From Alphaproteobacteria bacterium (GTDB lineage Bacteria; Pseudomonadota; Alphaproteobacteria; Rhodobacterales; Rhodobacteraceae): DNA of 35,207 bases. Under the pieces are notes generated by a model. That model ran no database searches. It saw only the letters and a list, made by a program, of their open reading frames with translations, and was not told the origin of the DNA. The position numbers and the translations under genes were made by a program. The stretch is taken from contig JAUILL010000034.1 in the NCBI GenBank assembly GCA_030433335.1, positions 1-35,207 of the forward strand, in the 5' to 3' direction. Of this stretch, positions 7,973 through 14,996 are shown in pieces (the stretch's first letter is position 1; every line of letters starts with the position of its first letter).

Positions 7973-7996
7973 GGTACCGGTCTTTTAACCAGTACC
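7973..7996. other. Inverted repeat downstream of ectR
   Basis: GGTAC-c-GGT, a six-base loop CTTTTA, then ACC-a-GTACC form a hairpin of 8 pairs with one mismatch in the 171-base gap between ectR and the next gene. No T run follows, so it is a poor terminator. It could be an operator or an RNA structure. Confidence 0.3.
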
Positions 7997-8061
7997 CTGA
8001 CGTAATTGCTGCGCTGCGGCATTACGATCGGTCATCCCCTCTGATCGAAAGGATGTCTTTG

Positions 8062-8265
8062 ATGATCGAACTTCTCTTTACGGCCTGCCTCGCCACCTCT
8101 CCCGAAATTTGCGAGCAGAAAAGCCTGACCTTTGTCGACGTCACCCCCATGGCGTGTATGATGGGCGCCCAACCCGAGCTTGCCAAATGGCAGGTCGAGC
8201 ACCCCAAGTTTTCGGTCCAAGGCTGGAAATGCCGGATGGTGAATCTGGACTCCCAAGCCATTTGA
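8062..8265 (+). CDS. Small conserved-looking hypothetical protein
   Basis: The encoded protein has 67 residues. The ATG at 8062 is preceded by AAAGGA with eight bases of spacing; an in-frame ATG at 8053 is possible but overlaps that site. Four cysteines (residues 9, 17, 32 and 57) and the run VDVTPMACMMGAQPELAKW give it the look of a small family I recall as hypothetical in Rhodobacterales. The N-terminus (MIELLFTACLA) is hydrophobic, but no clear signal-peptide cleavage site follows. No function can be assigned. A convergent hairpin follows at 8272-8310. Confidence 0.6.
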   Translation: MIELLFTACLATSPEICEQKSLTFVDVTPMACMMGAQPELAKWQVEHPKFSVQGWKCRMVNLDSQAI

Positions 8266-8271
8266 TCTATT

Positions 8272-8310
8272 GGCACGCAGCCCTGTCAGAGGAGGGGCTG
8301 GTTGCGTGCC
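8272..8310. terminator. Hairpin between convergent genes
   Basis: GGCACGCA (8272-8279) pairs perfectly with TGCGTGCC (8303-8310), and an inner GCCC/GGGC adds four pairs with a bulge. It fills the 48-base gap between the plus-strand small gene (stop 8265) and the minus-strand gene (stop 8314), the expected place for a shared bidirectional terminator. Neither side has a strong T run. Confidence 0.5.
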
Positions 8311-8313
8311 GAT

Positions 8314-8742
8314 CTACTGAATGGTGATCTCGACCCGCTGGCTTTCGCCTTTGGACCCAGGAATGCGCAGGAAATACGCGCCCGGTTTGATCGCCAGAAA
8401 CTCGATTTCCATCTCGCCGGCTTCGTCGAACTCTACGCTTTCCATGCCGAAGGGGCGCATTTCCAGCCCGTTGACGACGACCTCGTTCACCCAAATCGCG
8501 CGAAAGAACCCTGGCCCTTCGAGGCCCAGTTCGCCGCTGCCGTCTGCTTCGATCTCCAACTCGTACATCATCCCGGACTTCAAAGTGATCGGCCCTTCGG
8601 CAATGGGTTGGCCCACCGCCAGAGTAATGCCTGGCATTTCGCCTTTGTTCGAGGCGGACAGAACCCCTGCGAACCCGTAGTCATGGGCGGCCGCACTACC
8701 AGCGATCAGCGCCATCGCACCTGCCGCGATCCAAGATTTCAT
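8314..8742 (-). CDS. Secreted cupredoxin-like protein lacking copper ligands
   Basis: This 142-residue protein starts at an ATG preceded by GGGAGAGAG and opens with a Sec signal (MKSWIAAGAMALIAGSAAA, cleavage before HDYGF). The mature part is beta-rich. It ends in a KPGAYFLRIPG strand like the last strands of plastocyanin/CoxB-type cupredoxins, but the Cys-x-His-Met copper cluster that should follow is absent and there is no cysteine at all. It is the third gene of a minus-strand set with the substrate-binding protein (9747) and the beta-propeller (8757), 14 bases after the latter. A periplasmic role beside the quinoproteins is likely. The cupredoxin resemblance is by eye only. Confidence 0.6.
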   Translation of the reverse strand: MKSWIAAGAMALIAGSAAAHDYGFAGVLSASNKGEMPGITLAVGQPIAEGPITLKSGMMYELEIEADGSGELGLEGPGFFRAIWVNEVVVNGLEMRPFGMESVEFDEAGEMEIEFLAIKPGAYFLRIPGSKGESQRVEITIQ

Positions 8743-8756
8743 TGCTCTCTCCCTCA

Positions 8757-9728
8757 TTAATTCGGTGTCACGACCACGCCCCAAGGCTGTTGGCCGACCT
8801 GAATCGACTGGATGGCCTTTTCCTTAGCCACGTCGATCACGGTGATGTCGTTGGAGTTGCCGTTGGTGGTCAGCAGGTACGCCTCGTCCGGGGTGAAGGC
8901 CATTTGCCAGACCCGCTGCCCAACCAGAATGTAGTCCAGAACCTCGAGCGTCTCCCCATCAATCACCGCCACACGGTTTGCCGGCCCAAGCGCAACGAAG
9001 ATCCGGCTGCCATCTTGCGTTACTTTGACGCCAACGGGCTGGAGCCACTCGGGCAGCACGCCCGCGACTTCGAATTCGATCTTCTTGTTCAAGGTCGGCG
9101 TCCCATCCTCCGCAATGTCGATCACCGAAACCGTTCCGCCAATCTCTGAACTCACGAACAGACGCTTCCCGTCCGGAGTATATTCGGCGTAGCGCGGCCG
9201 CTGGTCGACTAGGACGTTGTGCTTGATCTCGTAGTCCTCGGTCGAGATGAAGTGAGCCATGTTCGTGGTTTCCGAGGTGTTGATCACGAACTTGGTGTCA
9301 GGTGAAATCGCCATCCCTTCGGGTTCGACGCCCACTGGAATTTCTGCCAGCACCGTATGGCTCTCGGTATCCGTCACAGTCACAAGGTTATCATCTTCGT
9401 TCGCGATATAGAGCGGGTTGCCCGACGGATGCAGCGTAAAGAGTTCAGGATCAGGGCCGGAGGGCAGACTGTAGAGTTCCTCGAACGTCTCGGTGCTAAA
9501 GACCTTCACCTGATCATCGTCCGACGCGCAGACATACAGCAGTGTCCCGTCAGGGCTGACGGTGATCCCTCGCGGACGGTTGCCAGCAAAGAATTCTGTC
9601 TCGACCTGCCAAGTATCCGTATCGATCACGGTGACCGTATTCCCCCGCTCGTTCGACACAAAGGCGCGGTTGGCAGAGACCGAAGTGGCGGCGATCACAA
9701 GGGCAGTCGTCAAGAGCAGCGGTTTCAC
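8757..9728 (-). CDS. PQQ-dependent catabolism-associated beta-propeller protein
   Basis: This 323-residue secreted protein has a signal peptide (MKPLLLTTALVIAATSVSA) and then about seven YVTN-type repeats of roughly 42 residues, each with strands like VTVIDTDTWQV followed by a PRGITVSPDG-type turn. It fits the beta-propeller family regularly found with PQQ-dependent alcohol dehydrogenases (TIGR03866 type). Its molecular role is unknown. The gene lies 18 bases downstream of the PQQ-linked substrate-binding protein. A second, diverged propeller of similar length is encoded at 12103-13029. Confidence 0.85.
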   Translation of the reverse strand: MKPLLLTTALVIAATSVSANRAFVSNERGNTVTVIDTDTWQVETEFFAGNRPRGITVSPDGTLLYVCASDDDQVKVFSTETFEELYSLPSGPDPELFTLHPSGNPLYIANEDDNLVTVTDTESHTVLAEIPVGVEPEGMAISPDTKFVINTSETTNMAHFISTEDYEIKHNVLVDQRPRYAEYTPDGKRLFVSSEIGGTVSVIDIAEDGTPTLNKKIEFEVAGVLPEWLQPVGVKVTQDGSRIFVALGPANRVAVIDGETLEVLDYILVGQRVWQMAFTPDEAYLLTTNGNSNDITVIDVAKEKAIQSIQVGQQPWGVVVTPN

Positions 9729-9746
9729 GCGGGTCTCCCTCTGGGG

Positions 9747-10937
9747 TTACTGAAATGCGGTACACGCGCTTTCGGCGCGGTCCTGCCCGAGCGTATCGAG
9801 CGGAGATGTCTGGTGCAGAAAGCCATCTTGCGGGCTGACGCTAACGGTGATGTGGTCGTCGTATAGCAGGATCGGCTGGCGCATCTGGCCGTTCCAATCG
9901 CGGAACGTGACCTTCTGCCCCTTGAACGCGGCAAGCTCGAAGTCTTCGGACAGGATGTACTGGCGCAAGGTTTCGGGATCGTTGCTTCCCGTGCGGGTGA
10001 CGGCCTCTCCGATCACGCGCAGGGCAAGCCAGACCTCGTAATCCTCTTCATGGACATAGCGGCCTGTCAGGTCTTCGAAACGGGTGTGGAACTGGGTCGC
10101 GCCCCATGCCTCGTGGGCCGGATGAAACGTCACGGGTCGCAGACCGGCAGCGCCCATCACCGGCCGCGGGTCCCACATGTGATAGGGCAGATAGGCGGCA
10201 AAGTAGTCTGACCCGTCCGCCGCCATCACCACATCATGGCGCGGCAGGTCCTGCATAAAGGTCGGCAATTGGCGTTGCACCAGTACATGGCCGGAATCTG
10301 TGCGGCGTGTCCCGCCGGTGTCTTCGAAGATCCGGGTCTCGACAATCTTGGCTCCGAATTTCTGCGCTGCGCGCTTGTAGCTCTGGCCGAGTTCTTGATC
10401 AGCGGGATTGGACCCTTCGACCAGCACCCAACGCGGCCACTTCTTCCACATGGCGAATTGCGCGACGGCGTCTGCCGACATGTCGTTGGAGGGCGCAATG
10501 TGGAGCAGGTTCTTGCGACACCCCTGCCCGCGCAAGGCATTGTCCCGCGCACCGGCGTTCAGCACAATCCCCCCAGCCTCGGCCACAGTATCCGAGATGC
10601 GTGCAGTGTCCTCGCCATTCGCGATCACCACCACATAGGGCACCCCTTGGGCGACCAGTTCGGCTGCGGCGCTTGCGGCCTCTTCGGGCGCAACAGATTG
10701 CGTGACGGTCTCATAGGTATGACCCAAGAAACGGCCCGTGGTGCTGTTGTCCTCGTCCGCCAAAGCGGCGCCGGCAAAGCCCAGGTCCTGCGGCTTCAGG
10801 TCAAAACGGCTGATGGGCAAAAGCTCTTGGTAGGCCACGCGCAGCACGGCGGATTTCACGTCCACCGCCCATGCGGGCACCGTATTGGCCAAGCCAAGCG
10901 CGGACGCCAAAATCCAAGACCCAAATCTTCCGCGCAT
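9747..10937 (-). CDS. PQQ-alcohol-dehydrogenase-associated ABC substrate-binding protein
   Basis: This 396-residue periplasmic protein belongs to the type I (Leu/Ile/Val-type) binding-protein fold seen in PQQ-dependent alcohol dehydrogenase clusters (TIGR03863 type). The ATG at 10937 has a strong GGAGGGGGA ribosome site and opens a signal peptide ending in AWA. Later segments such as VPYVVVIANGEDTARIS and RWVLVEGSNP are typical Rossmann-like strands of this fold. In canonical clusters it comes with an ABC ATPase and permease, but neither is encoded nearby. The ligand is unknown. It is divergent from the 11071 operon across a 133-base promoter region. Confidence 0.82.
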   Translation of the reverse strand: MRGRFGSWILASALGLANTVPAWAVDVKSAVLRVAYQELLPISRFDLKPQDLGFAGAALADEDNSTTGRFLGHTYETVTQSVAPEEAASAAAELVAQGVPYVVVIANGEDTARISDTVAEAGGIVLNAGARDNALRGQGCRKNLLHIAPSNDMSADAVAQFAMWKKWPRWVLVEGSNPADQELGQSYKRAAQKFGAKIVETRIFEDTGGTRRTDSGHVLVQRQLPTFMQDLPRHDVVMAADGSDYFAAYLPYHMWDPRPVMGAAGLRPVTFHPAHEAWGATQFHTRFEDLTGRYVHEEDYEVWLALRVIGEAVTRTGSNDPETLRQYILSEDFELAAFKGQKVTFRDWNGQMRQPILLYDDHITVSVSPQDGFLHQTSPLDTLGQDRAESACTAFQ

Positions 10938-11070
10938 TCCCCCTCCGGTTGTGACCCACGCCACTGAATACCGGCGCATACAAGACCAGCTTGTCAGAGG
11001 CGCGGCGCCACCCGCTACCGATACTTTCGGAGCAATTGGCAGGTGCGGTCTGTCGCGTGACGATGGCGGT

Positions 11071-11580
11071 ATGCTACGGAACACCGCCTTGATCCTGTCT
11101 GCCACACTGTGCTTCAGCAGCGCCGCCCAAAGCGCTGAGAGCGTGGCGTTTTTCGGGATCACCTATCTGGACAGCTCTTTGCAGACCGCTGAGCTTGGCC
11201 AAGATCCGGCAGAACTGGAGCGGATCAAGATGCTCGAGCAAATGGTGCGCGAAAAGTTCACCGAAAACGGCTATGACTTACTGGATCTGACGCCGGTGCA
11301 AGATCAGTTGGATGCCACGGTCAATCCGGCCAAATGCTATGGCTGCGACACCCGCATGGCCACCAAGCTTGGGGCGGATTATTCGCTGGTGGGCGAAGTT
11401 CAGAAGGTCTCGAACCTGATCCTGAGCATGAACCTACAGATGCGCGAGGCCGCCACCGGCACCATGGTTAAAGGCCGTGTGGTCGATATCCGGAACAACA
11501 CGGATGAAAGCTGGCAGCGTGGCATGCGCTACATCCTGAAAACATCGTTCTTCAAAGAAGACAGGGGAGGAACCCAATGA
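11071..11580 (+). CDS. Secreted DUF3280/DUF2380-like protein
   Basis: This 169-residue protein has a signal peptide (MLRNTALILSATLCFSSAAQSA). The mature domain includes AFFGITYLDSSLQ near the N-terminus, a CYGCD pair in the middle, and GADYSLVGEVQKVSNLILSMN followed by RNNTDESWQRG. I recall this layout from DUF3280/DUF2380-type proteins beside PQQ-dependent dehydrogenases; the exact family label is unsure. The C-x2-C pair could form a disulfide or bind a metal. It is the first gene of a three-gene plus-strand operon and overlaps the next gene by ATGA. Function is unknown. An ATG at 10885 would overlap the divergent gene and was rejected. Confidence 0.72.
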   Translation: MLRNTALILSATLCFSSAAQSAESVAFFGITYLDSSLQTAELGQDPAELERIKMLEQMVREKFTENGYDLLDLTPVQDQLDATVNPAKCYGCDTRMATKLGADYSLVGEVQKVSNLILSMNLQMREAATGTMVKGRVVDIRNNTDESWQRGMRYILKTSFFKEDRGGTQ

Positions 11581-12119
11581 AACGACGCCTATTCCTAGGG
11601 GCGATGGCGCTGGCCACTCTGCCCGGGATTGCACTGGCGCACGGACCGTCGCGCCAGAAAATCGCTCTGACCGCCGAAGTCGCCGCCGAACCCGCAGATG
11701 TCTGGGCCGCGATTGGCAACTTTCAGAACATGAGCTGGCACCCCGCCGTACACTCGACGACCGGCAACGGTGGAAACGAGATTGATGCCACGCGCCAACT
11801 AGTGCTGGGCCAAGATGGTGGGCCAACGATCGACGAGGTGCTGTACAAATACGATGCGACCAAGATGAGCTACTCCTACCGCATCACAGATGTGAAGGTC
11901 GAAGTGCTGCCGGTCACGAACTACTCGTCGCATTTGACCGTGACGCCCCGCGATGGCGGCGGCTCCAAGATCGAATGGAAAGGCGCATTCTACCGCGGCT
12001 ATCCAAACAACGACCCGCCCGCAGAGCTCAATGACGAGGCCGCGATCGCCGCCGTCACGGGCGTGTATCAGGCCGGACTGGATGCGCTGGTCGAGAAATT
12101 CGGTGCGCCCGGCTCTTAA
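11577..12119 (+). CDS. Exported SRPBCC (START-like) protein
   Basis: This 180-residue protein has a twin-arginine-like signal (KRRLFLGAM, then a hydrophobic stretch ending ALAHG). The SRPBCC signature follows: a first beta strand IALTAEVAAEPADVWAAIG, a loop NFQNMSWHPAV, a central beta sheet, and a long C-terminal helix (QAGLDALVEKF). SRPBCC proteins enclose a hydrophobic cavity for lipids or other small ligands and are mostly cytosolic, so export is notable. The gene overlaps its upstream neighbour by four bases and its downstream neighbour by 17, so the three are one operon. Its ligand and role in the quinoprotein context are unknown. Confidence 0.78.
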   Translation: MKRRLFLGAMALATLPGIALAHGPSRQKIALTAEVAAEPADVWAAIGNFQNMSWHPAVHSTTGNGGNEIDATRQLVLGQDGGPTIDEVLYKYDATKMSYSYRITDVKVEVLPVTNYSSHLTVTPRDGGGSKIEWKGAFYRGYPNNDPPAELNDEAAIAAVTGVYQAGLDALVEKFGAPGS

Positions 12120-13029
12120 ACTGGCGGCGGCGCTCTGTCTCGCCGCCCTGCCCGTTTCGGGCGACATGGCCTATATTACCTGCCAGAACGGAGATGCCCT
12201 GAGCCTCTTCGATCTGGACAAGGGCATCGAGGTTGCCCGCTGGTCCCTGCCTGGTCAACCGGCAGGGATTGCGGTTTCTGACGAGGCTGTGTTCACTGTC
12301 GCACCTATGGCGAAGGCTGTGCGGCGGCATCATCCTTTGACCGGAGAGGTCTTGGCCGAGGTCATGCTGGACGGCGGGCCGACAGGGGTTGCCTATGATG
12401 TTGCGCGGGACCGGTTATTCGTGTCGGACTGGTACAATGCGCGGATCTGGGTGCTTTCCGGTCACGATCTGAGCATTGTGGCAGAGTTAGAGACCGGCGC
12501 CGCGCCCGCCGGACTGGACGTATCAGCGAACGGCAGGCTTCTGGCCAGTGCCGACCGCGATGCGGATCAAGTTTCTCTGTTCGATGCAGACACTTTGGAA
12601 CTGGTGGCGCGCGTCAAAACCGGCGAGCGGCCCTATGGCCTACGATTTCACGGGGATGGCAGGCTGTTTGTTGGGAACGTAGGCACGAATGATGTCAGTG
12701 TTGTTGACCTCGCGGCTGCAGAAGTTGTGGCAACTATTCCCGTTGGGGAACGCCCTTATGGCATCGCGTTTGCCGGTGGCTACGGGATCGCGACCAACCA
12801 ATACGCGAATACCCTGAGCCTGTTTGATCTGGAGACGTTATCGCCCATCTCCGAGATCGACACGGACGAATACCCTGAGGGGATCGACACCACTTCAGAC
12901 GGTCAGATCGTGATTGCAAACTGGTTCGACAACACCATTCAGGTCATTGATCCCGAGACGCAAAGCATCATCGCGACTTACCCGACAGCGGATGGGCCAC
13001 GGGCATTCGGTCGCTTCATTCGGCCGTGA
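12103..13029 (+). CDS. Second PQQ-cluster beta-propeller protein
   Basis: This 308-residue secreted protein probably starts at the GTG at 12103, which opens a signal peptide (MRPALKLAAALCLAALPVSG) and overlaps the preceding gene by 17 bases. About seven YVTN-like repeats follow, for instance GERPYGLRFHGDG and then GERPYGIAFAGG. It is a diverged relative of the 8757-9728 propeller. The ribosome site before the GTG is weak, which suggests coupling to the upstream gene. Its stop codon directly abuts the stop of the convergent CXXCW gene. Family role in quinoprotein systems is established by association only. Confidence 0.78.
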   Translation: MRPALKLAAALCLAALPVSGDMAYITCQNGDALSLFDLDKGIEVARWSLPGQPAGIAVSDEAVFTVAPMAKAVRRHHPLTGEVLAEVMLDGGPTGVAYDVARDRLFVSDWYNARIWVLSGHDLSIVAELETGAAPAGLDVSANGRLLASADRDADQVSLFDADTLELVARVKTGERPYGLRFHGDGRLFVGNVGTNDVSVVDLAAAEVVATIPVGERPYGIAFAGGYGIATNQYANTLSLFDLETLSPISEIDTDEYPEGIDTTSDGQIVIANWFDNTIQVIDPETQSIIATYPTADGPRAFGRFIRP

Positions 13030-13569
13030 TCAGTCGGTTTCGGGAAACGGATAGACCCGCTCGGTGGGCAGGTCGAGAAATGTCCAACCATCCGTGCCAT
13101 CGGGGAACCAGCTCACAGCGGTAAAGCCAAGTTGCAATGCGCGGCGCGCGGCGTTGTAGGACATCCAGCACTCTTCGAGGCAGAAGAATACGATGGGGTG
13201 ATTTTTGTCATCGCCCGTCGCCTCTGCCAATCCACGCAGGAAATAGGCCAAGGTCACATCGGCCAATTCCCCGTAGCCGGTGTTCGGGAGCCAGATCGCG
13301 CCGGGGATCGAGTGGCGGGGTTTATCGCGCCAGATCGTGCCTTCGGGCAGGTTCTCCGGCTTGGGCGCTCGGGGCAGAACGTCGATAAAGGCCGCCTGCC
13401 CTGCCCGCCAAACGGCTTCGGCCTCTGGCGCCGATAAAACGGTCCCGCCAGAAAGCTCTGACGGAACCGCTGCCCGATACTGTTGGGTTCGATAGCCCTC
13501 GGGCTCGGCTACCTGCGCGAGGAGAACCATGGGCAAGCCGGACATAAGAGCCGCCCACCGCCACCTCAC
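13030..13569 (-). CDS. PQQ-dependent catabolism-associated CXXCW motif protein
   Basis: This 179-residue secreted, rhodanese-like protein is typical of PQQ-dependent dehydrogenase clusters (TIGR03865 type). The diagnostic segment is FFCLEECWMSYNAA, with cysteines 130 and 134 followed by Trp135, so the spacing here is C-x3-C-W. The GTG at 13569 was preferred because GGAG lies eight bases upstream, it overlaps the xoxJ stop as GTGA, and it adds the basic start RWRW to the signal peptide. An ATG at 13545 has no ribosome site. The biochemical role is unknown; a thiol or sulfur function is plausible. It is last in the flhA-to-xoxJ operon. Confidence 0.82.
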   Translation of the reverse strand: MRWRWAALMSGLPMVLLAQVAEPEGYRTQQYRAAVPSELSGGTVLSAPEAEAVWRAGQAAFIDVLPRAPKPENLPEGTIWRDKPRHSIPGAIWLPNTGYGELADVTLAYFLRGLAEATGDDKNHPIVFFCLEECWMSYNAARRALQLGFTAVSWFPDGTDGWTFLDLPTERVYPFPETD

Positions 13570-14411
13570 TGGGGGAGCTCCAGCAAGGTCTGGCCCTGCG
13601 CATCCAGAAGCGGGACACCCGCATCCATGAGAATGGCGTTGATCTCGTCCTGATGGCGGCGGATCAGCGAATTCAATTTGCGTTGCCAGACTTTTTCGCC
13701 CTGCCGGACGCCCATAGTGATGCGGTAGAACATCTTGGGTGGCAGGGTTTCCCCCAGCAAGGGGATCACGGTCATGCCCGGATAGTCGCTTTTGACCAGC
13801 GGCCCGCCGAGCGGCCCCCACACAATCGCGGCGTCAATCTCTGCAGCCTTCAGATCATCAAGCATATTGACGACGGGGCTCTCGTAGCGGCGGTCGACGG
13901 TCAGGTTATAGGGCTTGGCTTTGCCGATCAGACCGTAGCGCGCCATATGCGTGGCGGGTGGTGTTCCTGCGATAATCCCGATCCGTTTGTCCTTTAGCGC
14001 GGGATCAGACAAGCCGCTGACACCGACCAGATCACTGCCCTCTGGCGCAACCAGAACAAACCCAGAGGTCATGTATTGGTTCGTGTTCAGAACCATCTCA
14101 TGCCCCTGAGCATACCCGATCACCACATCGCACTTCGCCGCCTTGAGCGTATTGCGGATGAAGCCCGTGGCCATCGGATACCACTCGTACTCCACAGGTA
14201 GGTCCAGCTTGGCCGCGAATAGTTCTGCCAGCCGGTTTTCATAGCCGCCGGCCTTGTCGTCGGACATGGGCAGGTTGGCAGGGTCAGAGCACACACGGAA
14301 CGCATGGTGCGAGACCAGATCCGAGGTCTGCGCGGCACCGCTGACGGGCATCAGCCCGCAGAGCGCCAGCGCCAGAGCCGCCAGAGGGGTTTTACATCCC
14401 CATGCAGGCAT
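13566..14411 (-). CDS. xoxJ: Methanol-dehydrogenase-associated periplasmic binding protein XoxJ
   Basis: This 282-residue protein has a signal peptide (ending PVSGAAQ) and a type II periplasmic-binding fold. The FRVCSDPANLPMS segment and the TGFIRNTLKAAKCDVVIG region are typical of the quinoprotein-associated MoxJ/XoxJ family (TIGR03871 type). XoxJ is thought to help activate or assemble XoxF rather than feed a transporter, and no permease is encoded beside it. The ATG at 14411 lies inside the 3' end of xoxG (20-base overlap), and the next gene starts within its stop. The order xoxF-xoxG-xoxJ is the standard one. Confidence 0.9.
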   Translation of the reverse strand: MPAWGCKTPLAALALALCGLMPVSGAAQTSDLVSHHAFRVCSDPANLPMSDDKAGGYENRLAELFAAKLDLPVEYEWYPMATGFIRNTLKAAKCDVVIGYAQGHEMVLNTNQYMTSGFVLVAPEGSDLVGVSGLSDPALKDKRIGIIAGTPPATHMARYGLIGKAKPYNLTVDRRYESPVVNMLDDLKAAEIDAAIVWGPLGGPLVKSDYPGMTVIPLLGETLPPKMFYRITMGVRQGEKVWQRKLNSLIRRHQDEINAILMDAGVPLLDAQGQTLLELPQ

Positions 14412-14928
14412 TTTCAGATTCGCGAATTGCGTCGGACTTTGCTGCCTTCTTGGCGGGACGACCGCGCGGGACAGCCTCCATACCGCGGGCTTTGAGGTAG
14501 ACGTAGATGTCATCCAGATAGCACATCACATTCAGGTTGGTGCCGAATGCAGGCATCACCGAGTTTTCGGCAGCGCCGATTTTCTGGCGGCCATTCGTCG
14601 CCACATCCACAAAGTCGTAGTAATCCATAGTTAGCGCGGATTTCTTGAGCGCAGGTGCATAGGTCGAACCTTCGCCATCCGGGCCGTGGCAGACGTGACA
14701 TTCTGAATGATAGCGGCGGAAGCCGGAAAAGGTCAGCCAGTCAACGGCGCCATCTTCGGAAATGTTGAAGGTCGGAATATCGTCTTCTGTGTAGTAGCGG
14801 CCATCCTCTTCGTAAGAGACCGCAATGTTCGGATCGTCCATCGAATGCGCCGTTTCGGCCCAAACACCAGACGCAACCATCAGACCGGCGGTCACTGCCA
14901 CCAGAGAAAAACCCTGTCGGATCATCAT
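14392..14928 (-). CDS. xoxG: XoxF electron acceptor, cytochrome c XoxG
   Basis: This 178-residue periplasmic c-type cytochrome has a signal peptide ending VWA. The haem-binding motif is CHVCH at residues 77-81, and the likely axial methionine is Met125 in NSVMPAFG. It fits the methanol-metabolism-related cytochromes (TIGR03874 type) that take electrons from the PQQ of XoxF. A lysine- and arginine-rich stretch (about 155-166) precedes the C-terminus. Two adjacent ATG codons occur; the second has better spacing from the AAGGA site. A 68-base gap containing a strong hairpin separates it from xoxF. Confidence 0.9.
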   Translation of the reverse strand: MMIRQGFSLVAVTAGLMVASGVWAETAHSMDDPNIAVSYEEDGRYYTEDDIPTFNISEDGAVDWLTFSGFRRYHSECHVCHGPDGEGSTYAPALKKSALTMDYYDFVDVATNGRQKIGAAENSVMPAFGTNLNVMCYLDDIYVYLKARGMEAVPRGRPAKKAAKSDAIRESENACMGM

Positions 14929-14953
14929 ATTATCCTTGAACGCTTTTGGGGTC

Positions 14954-14976
14954 GGGACTGGCCGGACGGCCAGCCC
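14954..14976 (-). other. Intercistronic hairpin between xoxF and xoxG
   Basis: CTGGCC-ggac-GGCCAG with a further GGG/CCC (one bulged base) forms a strong stem 20 bases past the xoxF stop. No T run follows on the minus strand, so it is more likely an mRNA 3'-end stabiliser or a partial attenuator that keeps xoxF transcript above xoxG than a full terminator. Confidence 0.55.
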
Positions 14977-14996
14977 CAGTGGATCGAAACGATCGA

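Noticed and set aside
8757..13029. The two beta-propeller genes as a recent duplication
   Set aside because: Apart from shared repeat consensus the proteins differ in length and sequence throughout, so any duplication is ancient.
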